DNA of 60,000 nucleotides from positions 151,408,945 to 151,468,944 of the forward strand of contig CM043950.1 of NCBI GenBank assembly GCA_014529385.2, written 5' to 3'. Below are positions 23,430 to 33,649 of this stretch, one piece after another. The notes under the pieces are model-generated. The model saw only the letters and a program-made list of their open reading frames with translations, was not told where the DNA came from and searched no databases. The position numbers and the translations under genes are program-made. The number at the start of each line of letters is the position of its first letter. Position 1 is the stretch's first letter. The DNA comes from Adiantum capillus-veneris (lineage: Eukaryota; Streptophyta; Polypodiopsida; Polypodiales; Pteridaceae).

Positions 23430-24385
23430 TGTTGGACGGGAAGTCTCACACACCCATGAAGTGCATGCAAACACTACCTAGATCACCATAATGTCAATCG
23501 AGGACACAGATGCCACGATAGGCACACAGAGGAAATCTCTTAAGCTTGTCAGGCTGAGACCATCCTACACATACAACACTCTGGAAGGCCAACTAAACCA
23601 CAATCAAGAACCTCACTGCCCTCAACTACACCACCTAGCCACATACACACATACGAAAGGTAACTCCCCTAATCATGCCAGATTCCTACGAAACTTAAGG
23701 AACACCATCCCCTCACTAGGATACACCTGTCCCTAAGCTTCTACACTCAAAATCCTCACTCAAAACCCATCTGCGGAAAACACGTAGGATGACAGAGCCG
23801 AATTTTGAAAGTGCCCGAAACTGAAATTTATGAGTACCTATGCGTAGCTTATGTCGCCACGATTCTATAGACTACTAGCACGCAGAAAACAGACAACGTT
23901 TGATACACTTACGGCCACAAATAGCTCGTAGATGCGTCGGCGTGTGTGCTTCGTCTCACGGGGAATGCTTGGCGTTGTCGCGTAGCTCTCCTCGAGCCTA
24001 CCGTAATGGTGCAGTCAGATCTCCAATGTGTTGAGCGAGCCGGGCGTAGCGAGAGGATGAAGCTCACGCTCACTCTCTTTCTCTCTCACACACAGTAGAC
24101 GGCAGCGCTAAAACTTGATTATGATAAAAGTCTTCTTTACAAAATGACCTAGGTACCTTATATACTAAGGCTACCTTAGGTTTAACCAAAAATGGGGTTG
24201 GAAGGGTCAAATGTCTTTGTATTTACAATCTGGAAGTGCCATTGCACCCCGACTTCTGAAACTAGAATAACTACTCATTACAAATGACGTTTATATCCAT
24301 AATCCGCAGCATTTCATAACTCGCAAAAGATAAGACTTTGGTACGAAACTTGAGTTATGTTGTGTTGTTGACCCAGCGGTCAACA
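23430..24385 (-). repeat. 3' LTR of the 11.2-kb element (956 bp)
   Basis: Full-length match to 33650-34605. The end at 24366-24385 forms a hairpin: TGTTGACC, a 4-base loop, then GGTCAACA. A half-site of the leader palindrome (CACGTAGGATGAC) lies at 23781-23793. Confidence 0.92.
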
Positions 24386-24399
24386 TTCCCCCCTTCCGC
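24386..24399 (-). other. Polypurine tract
   Basis: On the minus strand GCGGAAGGGGGGAA ends directly at the 3' LTR start, TGTTGACC. This is the expected plus-strand primer site and confirms the orientation. Confidence 0.9.
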
Positions 24400-24449
24400 G
24401 TTCATGTCGTCCCCGACATGGCCTTATTGTTGATGGCGATGTGGTCTTT

Positions 24450-24824
24450 GCTGTCGTTTTGTTGTTGGAAAGAAAGTATAGACTATAGCCTTTGCAATAG
24501 CTTGTCTTGTTTGTCCAATCCGATGTACATAGTCTTCACATGATTCAGGAAAATCATAATTGATGACGAACTTTATGTCTTTCACATCCACGCTCCGAGC
24601 TGCAACATCTGTTTTTGTCATTATAGGTCTACTGCCAGATCTAAATTCAAAAGAACCCAATGTCGTTTAACTTGACTCTTACCATCATGGATAGAGAAAG
24701 CTCCATCCATCACTTGCTCCAGCAAATATGTGAATTCGGAGTATTTGTGATTCTTAGAAACAACTTCTACAATCTGTAGAATTGAGTGATTGGCTTTCTG
24801 ATCTTGTGAGGCAATGACAACTTT
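24450..24824 (-). pseudogene. Captured DEAD-box RNA helicase fragment (DDX5/RH20-like C-terminal core)
   Basis: Two overlapping minus-strand frames read as the second RecA-like domain of a DEAD-box helicase. The first has KANHSILQIVEVVS, then LLEQVMDG, then [13 protein letters not shown]. The second has [19 protein letters not shown], then [20 protein letters not shown]. Motif V (TDVAARGLD in the family) is nearly intact. Motif VI (HRIGRTGR in the family) is damaged to HRIGQTRQ, which removes the arginine finger. The stretch normally between VMDG and the ALSIHGDKSQ-like motif, about 25 residues that include motif IV, is missing, and one frameshift separates the two frames. No intron is visible across the segment. 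It sits between the internal LTR-tip copy and the polypurine tract, inside the LTR element. It is a host gene fragment carried by the transposon, not a working helicase. Confidence 0.85.
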
Positions 24825-24831
24825 GTATGAT

Positions 24832-24862
24832 TTATGTTGTGATGTTGACCCAACGGTCAACA
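24832..24862. repeat. Internal copy of the LTR tip
   Basis: The 31 bases ending at 24862 repeat the last 31 bases of the LTR (24355-24385) with about two differences. The 8-bp arms TGTTGACC and GGTCAACA are retained (24843-24862). In element orientation this LTR-start fragment is followed at once by the helicase fragment, so it marks a rearrangement junction. Confidence 0.85.
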
Positions 24863-26533
24863 CTTTGCTGTTGTTTTGGCTTTATCTGTTGCACTGCTTG
24901 TATCTTTGTCGAACCACAACAAGAACTATGATCCATTAGAGCGGACGTCTATCATCGTAACCATTCATCTTTTGAGATCCTCCGATTTCTTTTATGTCTG
25001 CTCTTCTTCATTGGGGACTTCTTTGTTCATGTGCAATCATGTTGTTAGTGTTGTCTGCAGCTTTGTCATTGTAGGCCATTCTTCCACTCGCCATTGAGGA
25101 GAAGTATGCTATGATCTGAAATTGGTGCTCCAATTCATTTGTCAATTGATTTGAGTAGAATTTCCTTATTTTTGATGTAGAAGGAATATGTACAAGATGA
25201 TGGTGATAGGTGTCTTTAGATTAGGGTCTAAAACCTGGATGACCAAAGGGAAAAACCCAGTGGGAAAGAAAATGCCTTTGGTATACGCTCTTATTGGAGT
25301 TGAGCAGTTGAACATGAAGTACATGTTCATGAAAGGTGAGAGCTTGGGTGAAACACGGAAAGAGTGCCTGATGCAAGTGCCAATTATGGGACACTCTATA
25401 CGCATATGAGAAATTTGTCAACAAAAGCATGCAATGTGAAAGAAGGAGATGATGCGTGTTTCGAGGAATAAATGTAGAACATGTGACATCAAAAGATGTC
25501 TCAATAGCTTCCACCTTTCCAAGAAGGGTTTTCGATGTAGAAGTTTCTCCACTCGTATCTCACTGTGCTCAGTACGTGAGTGTCTTTTGAACCTTCTCCT
25601 TCACTTCACCATACTTAAGTACTTAGACTTCGACTCTTTTGCTCACCTATACCAGCATGAGCGACACAACTTAAATATGCTCAACTCTTCCAGCTTGAGC
25701 AATACCTAGAATAGCTAAGACGCTTAGAACACAGAGAATATTACTTGAAGCTTTTGGACTAACACCTCACTCATTTTGTGGCTTAGTGACTCGATTTTGA
25801 CTTTTATGACTTGTCGGTTGCCTGTTGACACTGCTTTGTGACAAGTTCTTCGGTTGTTGTAGTGGCTGCTGAGACATACTTCAGGAAGTTTCACCGTTTT
25901 CTTGTACCTTCTTCTCTTTGTAGTGCTCAGGCCTCTCGTCAGTCTTTTCTTCATGTGGATTATGGATTTTTTTATTTTTTTTCTTAATAATAAACAAAGA
26001 AAATCTTAAAACAACTCAACAAAAGAAAAATCATTCAAATAGAAATCTAAATGCTATGTACACTATACACATGTCCCTAGGGGCTCATATATGGATTTTG
26101 TCCCCATACTCCTCTGTAACACTACTATGAGGGCATATACTCTAAATTTCGTCAAAAAATTATCACAATAAAACGCAAAAATTCAATGCATCTCACAAAA
26201 CATTGCCCTCTAATAGTCATAATGTGAGGTCCACATTCAGAATGCCTCCCCCCTTCCTATTTGGATTCATCTTTTACGACAGGGTATCGCAAAGGGTATG
26301 TGTTGTGCTTGGGCAATTAAAAGTCGTGCCTTTGCAGGCCTTGTAATGTAGCGCTATTATGCATACACAGTCAATGCATGGAAAAGATTTATGTTTTGCA
26401 ATATGTGGGTATAAGCAATTTGCTTATTGGCATTTGTTGGCGAGGCTTCCTATTCTAAGCAATGTAATGGTCTCTGAAGCTCCTATATCGTTGCTTGATT
26501 GAAGCGACTTGCTCTCTTCTAACTGTACTGTAA
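24863..26533 (-). other. Internal region of the 11.2-kb element without recognised coding sequence
   Basis: Short frames occur on both strands (for example plus 25188-25409 and minus 25954-25724), but none shows a domain I know. In an autonomous element pol would occupy this place. No YxDD, RNase H or integrase motif was found. Confidence 0.5.
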
Positions 26534-27690
26534 TCATAGGAAGAATTGTAAGAATTCAAGCGGCGATGCACTGAAAACAGTTTTGTTGTTCTTCTTTGGG
26601 ACCCATTTCTTTGCGGTTATTGGCTGTTTTGTTGCTGACGCTCGTTTGGGAACCCATACTTGTGAATGCTTCGTTTGTGTTTGAAGAGACTTCTTTGGGA
26701 TCCACCTTTTTGTTGTGTGAGATGACAGTGGTCTTTGCTTCATCCCTTGTACACTTGGTTGGTGACGGGATTCAGGCTTTGAAAGTTGATATTGTGGTTG
26801 TTTTGGAATCCAAATGAATTCCTGACTTTTTTGTGCTTGAATCAACTTCTTTGGATCCCAAACCTGAGTTGTGAAAGCTTGCGACTTTGTGATATTCTTA
26901 CCCGTTCGTGCACGCTTTCCTTTTTTTTTTTTGGTGTTGGATCTTGTGATTTGTCATTAGAGATCTTTGTCTTCTTGATCCATATCTGTTTTTGGCTGAT
27001 TTGGCTTTTTAGTATCCAGATTTGTCGAGCTTTTTGGCTTTGACTTGTTGTCCTGTTCTTTTGACCTGTCATGGTTGTTGCTGAAGGGGTTGGTGATAGT
27101 GATGGCCTGAGTTGATGATAGGGGATGTCGTAAGATTCATCACTATCGCTACTATCCTCAGCAAGGTTGACTTCTTGTACTTTCCCTTGATTTTTTGGTT
27201 GGTAGTGGAAAGTTACTGTCTGTTTGCTCTTGGGTGGTAGTTTCTTGGAGAACTTTTCTAGCCCATTGATTAGAGCATTGTTAGCTCGTTGCTCTGGTCG
27301 TCTTCCTCCCAGATGAGTCTTTGCCTCCTTATTAGGAGCCATGTATGAGGATGCTTGTGGTAGTTGTGTCTTCATTGAGGACTTTGGAATCCACTTTTGA
27401 TGCACTTTATTCGTGTAGCAATGACATTGATTGTTGGGTCGTTGATCTTCTTGAAGCTCGAAGTGTTCTACAGAGTCATAGAACTCATTGTCTTCTTCAT
27501 CTTTTGATTCTCCACATTTCTTTGTTTGATCCTTATTTCGAGAGCTTATGGATGTCTGGTTCTCTTCGTTTTCCTGGATTATACTCACTGCAAAATAAGG
27601 AACGACATCATAGCCATTTTCATCACAAAACTTTGTTGTGGGAGCATCCTCCACGGCGCACACGTCCAGAGCAGCCAAGATGTGTTCCAT
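26534..27690 (-). CDS. Basic Trp-x-Pro-Lys repeat protein, two frames
   Basis: The first frame (27690-26842, 282 codons) and the second (26845-26534) overlap at their ends and form one broken unit. Short motifs of the type W-[IV]-P-K recur: KWIPKSS, IWILKSQ, IWIKKTK, VWDPKK, IWIPKQ, RWIPKK, VWVPKR and KWVPKK. They are often about 15-25 residues apart and sit in Lys/Gln/Ser-rich sequence. An acidic block (AEDSSDSDESYD) lies in the middle. No enzymatic domain is visible. I recall similar W-V-P-K phrases in the linker parts of plant retrotransposon polyproteins but cannot verify this. Nucleic-acid binding is a guess from the charge. The frame begins inside the end of the protease frame. Confidence 0.5.
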
Positions 27691-28320
27691 CCAAAAGGCT
27701 GGGAAATGGTTCTGGGATATAGTCCATATCCTCTATAACCCGTTCTAGGATACATTCCTCACGTTTCAAGCTACCACATTGTGAAGCTCCACACATCCAC
27801 AGGTCTTTAGGATTACCTAACCAAGCTGGAAGTTCTGATCCTGCTAATGTGGTGGAATCAAACTCCTCAATCGGTGTTCTTGTCACATCCCTATAGCTAT
27901 GGTCCCTCAAGTTTACCTTTGTTATGGTTTCCATATGTCTCAGGTATATATGGTCATAACCCCAATCTTGGACCATTTTCAACTGTCGCATGAATGGTCT
28001 TCCCAGAATGATTTCATAGTTGTTCTTCTTGCCAAAGTCAACAACAGCAAAAGTGTGTTCATATTCAATGCCATAAGAAGTAACAAGTACTTTTTCTAGC
28101 AGTCCTAGGGGATTTTCCTTGTGTCCGTCTGCAAGCTGCAAGGTCATTCGCGTGGATCTCAAGGCAGGTTTTCCCCATTTTTTTCAAACCTCTTTGGTTG
28201 CAATGGCCACACCAGCTCCACTATCAAGGATTGCCATGGTTTTTACACCATTGAATTCCACAGGAAGGGTGGTGTTTCCATCTTCTCCCTCGTAATACTC
28301 TCCTACCTTGTTTAATGGCA
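27623..28320 (-). pseudogene. Retropepsin-like aspartic protease
   Basis: The minus strand reads VEFNGVKTMAILDSGAGVAI, then, after an in-frame TGA at about 28183-28185, MTLQLADGH, VVDFGKKNNYEIILGRPFMR. DSGAG is the catalytic loop and IILGRPF the C-terminal ILGxP motif of retropepsins. Polyprotein cleavage is the family role. The TGA stands where a Trp would be expected between two conserved blocks. The frame runs on to 27623 with a cysteine-containing tail and overlaps the start of the Trp-repeat frame. Confidence 0.8.
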
Positions 28321-28500
28321 CTGGCCTAGTATTTAGTTGAGGCATTTCAAGCTCTTTGATGCCTTCCTAGATTTGAGTCATTAGGGTTTTTACACCAAAT
28401 TTCTCTAGACATTTATCCACATTAGCCCACATGTTTGGTCTTATTCTGAGCAACTCGGCTAACATTATTGTACAGGTGACTGGGGTAGATAGAATATCTA

Positions 28501-28797
28501 CTAGCCCCTTTGAATCGATTTGTTGGGAGACAGTCTCTGTGATGGGACTGCAACCACATCTGACTTGGTCTCGTACTCTCCCATGTAGGATGGTAGTGTT
28601 CTTAGCGAATGGGGTTGACTATCCATAGATTGTACAGATCCTTTGTCCCCCCAACACGATCGCACGTCTAGATTCATTTGAGATCCAGTCTCAAATTCCT
28701 CTATTGGTGGTAAAAACACTCCTCGTTCATCACCAGTCTTGTCTACTTGTCTTCTTAGGTCATTGGCTTCATTGGCCTCTCTGACTTGTTTCCACAA
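28501..28797 (-). other. Gag-protease linker frame
   Basis: A 98-codon open stretch (WKQVREANEANDLRRQVDK at the start, charged throughout) between the gag C-terminus and the protease on the same strand. It has no domain; it is probably polyprotein linker, with stop codons on its downstream side. Confidence 0.4.
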
Positions 28798-28892
28798 TTC
28801 GTCAAGACCATCTATCTCTTTACAATCCTCAGGTATAGCTTGGTGAAATCCCTCGGAAGAGTTATCCGTGGTATTCAGTACTATCCTTGGTT

Positions 28893-30545
28893 CTAATGTT
28901 GGGTCTTTATGTTTGGTCTGTGCTTATGACTAGAATCTGGCTCTTTTAGTTCCTGGTTTGGTGGGATTACTTGTGTTGGCATGACGCGGAACACATCCTC
29001 AGGTTTTGCAACTGGTGGTTCTAGTAAAGATTGGGCTGTTTGAATCATTTTCGTGCACATTTCCAATCTTTGCTTTTCTATTTCCGCATAGGGATATGTC
29101 ATCCACCTCTGTTCTTGGGTTTGGTTTTTTTTGAGCCTCGCATCATAGGCTTTCAAGAGGGCATCTAATGTCTCATTAACCTTCTGTGCCAACACAGATC
29201 CTCCTGAACTAGCACTTCTCGGTTTCTCATCCGTGGATGGTTCTTCTAGAGGTTTAACCATCTTTGTAAGAGAAGGTGCCTCCTTTTCCTCATGTTGTTT
29301 TATCTTCTCCTCAGCTTCGGTAAGCTTCTCAGCTAGGGATTTTTGCTCTCGTTCCCTGCGTGCTTTCATCCTAGTCTTTCTAGCTTTCCAACTATTTTGT
29401 TTGCTCTTGGTTTTCTGACTAGGTGCGTCTGTCTTTGGTCCATCATCTGTCTTTGGACTCGTGTCACTTTCTGTGTTCTTTGTCACTGGATTCTCATCAG
29501 CTTTCTTTTGAGCTTGTGCTCTCCTAACCACTTGAATTGGTACGACATTTTCATTTTCTGAGCTACTAGGGAGCTGAACAATCCCTGATACATTTGTCAT
29601 GATTTTCCTGATTTGGTTAGGGTTTTTTGGGCAATCGGGGATCAAGTGAGTGATGCCACACTCAAGACAATAAGCATTTACTTCAGTGAACTCTGTATGA
29701 GGACATTGTTTGACCAAGTGGTTGTCATGACTTTTGTGACAATCTATCTCTGGTTGAGGAGATTCTTTTAGCATTTCCTCTTGGCTATAAGCAAGCTTTG
29801 ACCTAGATAAGCTGCTATTTTCAATGAATTGCAATGTCCTTTCGTCCATTTCATACCTTCTTTCTTTTGACTGAAACCCAGGAGGTGGAGGTTGTACTGG
29901 CCTCACCACTCCGTGTGTTTTTCTCACATTTTGTTGCTCCGAAGGGTAGTACTCACTTTGGTTGCTATACCACATTGTAGGTGGTACTGGCGTTGGTTTA
30001 TTTGATGCTTTCATCATTGGCATGTATCTCATGTCTACCGGCATTCTAGCACCTGGCAACGGAGGTTGTTGTCCTAAGACAAGCTGTGGCCTTAAAACTC
30101 CTATTGGTCCTGGCGCATTCCCCGTAATGTATCTAGGTGGAGTAGGTGCTTCTGGAACAGGTTGTACATACCTCTCCCTAGCATTTTCCATGCTATAATA
30201 GCACTCTTCCCCCGTATGGTTCGTCCATTTTCTCTCAATTTCACACCACTTCAGCTCTCCCGAATCAGACCTTACAAGAGGAATCAACCTCTTGACCAAG
30301 TCGTCAATAAGCTTTTCTTGATCAATAGGTGCCGTTGGCTTGGAAATGGACTCACTTATTTGCGAAACACTGTGCTGAGAGGATGTGTCATCTCCTTGAC
30401 TCTTTAAGTCCTTTTCTTTGTATGCCTCACAGTTATCCACTAGATAAAGAGCTTCTTTGATCAACTCGTTTAGCGTCATCCTCCTTATCATATGCAGATC
30501 CTTCTGAAGGCCCGCATGTCTCATTCCCTGGATAAAGATCAACAT
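28893..30545 (-). pseudogene. gag: Gag C-terminal half with zinc knuckle and coiled coil
   Basis: A 550-codon open frame. It starts with the end of the gag core (FIQGMRHAGLQKDLHMIRR), continues with a Pro-rich stretch, and then has a Cys/His finger, CLECGITHLIPDC (CX2CX3HX4C), with further Cys/His residues just before it. From about residue 380 it is highly charged (KQNSWKARKTRMKARR, EKLTEAEEKIKQHEEKE), likely a coiled coil. It joins the upstream gag frame through a frameshift near 30640. The family role is RNA binding and particle assembly. Confidence 0.75.
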
Positions 30546-31471
30546 TAGTCGTGCTTGCGTAGGTAATTCTGCTCTCGGACAGAGCTTAACATATCTCTTG
30601 AGCCGTAATGATACTTTGCGTATTGATTCATTCTCTTTCTGTTTGATCTATGGATTTGCGAGACCGTGTTGTGAGCAATGCCTTTTTGTAATAATTCTTC
30701 AATAAACTCCTTAAACAGCTCATCCAGGGTCTCAAAATCCCATTTTTCCACCGAGTCGAACCATGTAGCTACATCATCTTCTAGAGTCAATCCAAATCCC
30801 GCAAACTGTGTCGCAAAATTTGAAACTTTCTCTGCTCTAATCACTCTTCTAAAAGCCGTTACGTGATCTCTCGGATCTTTATCTCCAGAGTATTTTCTGT
30901 TTACCCATTTCTAGACTTGGGATGTTCTAACTCGTCGATTGTCTACAAGTCTAACTAGAGACTCTCCCAATCCTTCTTTCGTTATCTCTCTTGAAGGGAA
31001 TCCTGGTGGCTCTCTTCTTGGAACTCCTATAGGAATTCTCGTGTTTGGTGGAGGCATTTGTGGTCCTTCATTGACCAAATATCCACCTCTTTCTAGAACA
31101 GTCTGTGGATTTGTGCTTTCTACAACTCTGTATTCTCGTCCATACTTGTCGACAACTATAGATCTCCATTGATAGTCGACTCCGTATGTGTAGACATATA
31201 AGAGCTTGTAATCAGTTATCTCTTCCAGGTATGGATCTGAGCACCTATAAAGATTGACCTCATTGTCGTCAATGTATCTATATATTCCTTCACTCTCATG
31301 ACCAATCATCCAGACTCTCTCAACAAGATGGGTCTTTATCAATTGCAAGTTTGGAAGATCCATTGTGGGAGGATATTCCTCTATCGTCAGGATCTCCAAG
31401 CTTGTGTAAGCTGCGTTTGAATCTAGGGTAGACATGATTTCTGGGCTTAAAAGAGCTTTTGCTTGGTTCAA
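30545..31471 (-). pseudogene. gag: Gag N-terminal half
   Basis: The frame runs from 31471, with an in-frame TAG near 30908, and continues in the same frame to 30545. After the stop it shows the gag core (GDKDPRDHVTAFRRVI, FAGFGLTLEDDVATWFDSV, then TLDELFKEFIEELLQKGI). The first 186 residues are acidic then Pro-rich (PPPNTRIPIGVPRREPPGF). The upstream end follows the long palindrome-bearing leader. The stop and the frameshift show that this copy makes no full Gag. Confidence 0.75.
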
Positions 31472-31815
31472 GTAGACTTAGTCCATTGTGTTCAAGTGCT
31501 TTGGTTAGGGAAAAGTCGAAACTATGTCCAAAACCGCAACCGTTTCGTCACAATTCTTGCAAATTGTCGCTTTTAGACACCCCCGACTTCCGGATGAATT
31601 TTGAGGCCTCAAACGACGCTTTCAGGCTACGTTTTGATATAAAAACTTTTCCGATCCGATACCGTTTGTGAAAGTTATGGCCAAAACAGTGAAATGCAGT
31701 TTGGACTGGTCAAAATGAGTCCAAATTCAATTTTGAAAAAATATTTGGGATCTCTGTGACACTGTGAACACTTTTGTATGGTCAAAAGTACAGTTGGACC
31801 CTAAAACTAGTCCAG

Positions 31816-33105
31816 AGACATCCTACGCGTAGGATGTCTGTATGCTCAGAATTTAACAAAATTTGGTCCAGAGACTGTGTTGAGTCCAGCAACACAATGG
31901 TATGCTCAGAATTTCAATTGGACCTAAGAATGGCCTTGAGACATCCTACGCGTAGGATGTCTTTTTGCTCAGAATGACTTGAAATTTTCACCCCAGCTTC
32001 TCCTTGATGTGCTGATCACAGTGGTGTGCTCATAGGTTGGTTGGGAGTCCTAAATCAAGCTTGAGACATCCTACGTGTAGGATGTCTTCTTGCTCTGTTT
32101 CTGCTCAAACTTACACTGTAGCTTCCCCTTGATGTGCTTAACTCACAGCTATTTTTACTTTTTGATTCTGACACCTATAGGTTGGTCAAATGATCAAGAA
32201 TCTGCTCCAGAAGCCTGATGTCTGTTCTGATGAATTCCCAAGTCAAATCAACTCCAAATTGGACTAAATTTGACTAGGAGGCTTGCCTAAGGCTATACAA
32301 CAGCATAGTATGGTCATAGTAGAACTTTGGTTTCAGAATTACGCCTTAGACATCTTACGCGTAGGATGTCTAACTGCTCACAATTGCCCCAAATTTGAAC
32401 CACCAGCTTCCCCTTGATGTCAGCAACCCAATGCTATGCTTAGATTTTAATTTGGATGTCAAAAGACCCCAAAACTAGCTATCCTTGCTTTTTTCAGTCA
32501 AAAATACTAAAGTCTGCTTAAAACCCAATTTTCTCACCCAAATGAGCTGAAAACTCTCACATGCACTCAAAACATCATGTATAACATGCACATGAAGTCA
32601 CCCTATGGTTTGGTCTCAAAAATTATGTCTTGGGCACAATTTGGGTAGGATGTCTGGCAATTTTCGTCTTTTGGTCTTATCCTATCAAGATATGGTCAAA
32701 TTTCCACTTTCCAGGTGAAAATAGGGTAAAACCTACCTTCTAAAAACACTGGTAAACTCAGTTTTTCAAAATTTCCACCAGATCACCCTGTAGACATCCT
32801 ACATGTAGGATGTCTACTACTGATTTTTTCAGACTGAAGTGTCCTTGATGCTTCCTTATGCTCTCAGCAAGTGCAAGTATGCTTCACAATTGCAAAAACA
32901 TGCAAAAATCACTCAATTTAAGCCTTGTCTGAAATTTTATGTTTTCTGACTCCGCCTTTTGGCTTTCGGTCAACAAAAATAGGGAAAAACACCCAAGTCA
33001 ATATGTTACTAGGGTAAAACCTACCCTCTCAACCCACTGGTAACATCAGTTTTCCCAAATTCCCTGCCAAAAGTGCCCTGGAGACATCCTATGCGTAGGA
33101 TGTCT
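31816..33105. repeat. Six copies of a 24-bp palindrome in the leader of the 11.2-kb element
   Basis: AGACATCCTACG followed by its own reverse complement occurs at 31816-31839 and 31939-31962 (both perfect). It occurs at 32064-32087, 32348-32371 and 33082-33105 with one change each. The copy at 32792-32815 has two symmetric changes (centre ACATGT instead of ACGCGT) and is still perfectly palindromic. A half-site is at 32645-32655. Around most copies there is a looser repeat (CTTGAG before, TGCTCAGAAT after; CAGCTTCCCCTTGATGTG farther on), but the palindrome is the best conserved part. All six lie between the primer-binding site and gag. Confidence 0.9.
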
Positions 33106-33630
33106 ATGTTTACAGAATTGCAGGTTTTCTTCACAGAACCCTTGCAAATGCTCTTTTATATGCACAACATCAGTCAGTCATACAAAAATATTCACAAAAG
33201 CTTGTTTAATGCATTTTTACCCTCAAAAGCACACTTTTCCGTGATTTCGAATGCAATCAAGCACTTTAGCAAATAATTCAGTGATGAATAGCTCTAGATT
33301 AGAATCGGATCACTTACCTAAAGCTACTCCTACAAATCATATGGGGTTTTGCATCTATGAGTAGAAAAACGCTTCACTGCCACACACGGACTAGTAAACG
33401 TTTTTATCACCTCACAAATCACTCGACCACCAACAACTACTCTAATCCACAGATCCTAACTAAACCTATCTAGTCGTAGACCCTCGGCAAGACACACGCT
33501 TCCTGACTATCCACTTGATCGCGGAATATCCTCTTCTGGATCCACTTAAGAAAAACGCTTTCTTTAGCCAAAACTAAAATCAAGCAACCATCACATGAGT
33601 GTTAGTAGGAAACCTACTTAGGTCCTTGTG

Positions 33631-33648
33631 TCCCCGGCAGCGGCGCCA
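33631..33648 (-). other. Primer-binding site of the 11.2-kb element
   Basis: The minus strand reads TGGCGCCGCTGCCGGGGA, one base after the 5' LTR end. It resembles the sites usually assigned to tRNA-Asp in Athila/Tat-type plant elements; the tRNA identity is from memory. Confidence 0.85.
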
Positions 33649-33649
33649 A

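Noticed and set aside
24424-24863. A working RNA helicase gene
   Set aside because: It lacks the first RecA domain and motif IV, motif VI is damaged, there is a frameshift, and it lies inside an LTR element.
31816-33105. CRISPR-like array of palindromic repeats
   Set aside because: The spacers differ widely in length (about 100-420 bp) and are themselves loosely repeated; the setting is a eukaryotic LTR element leader with no cas genes.
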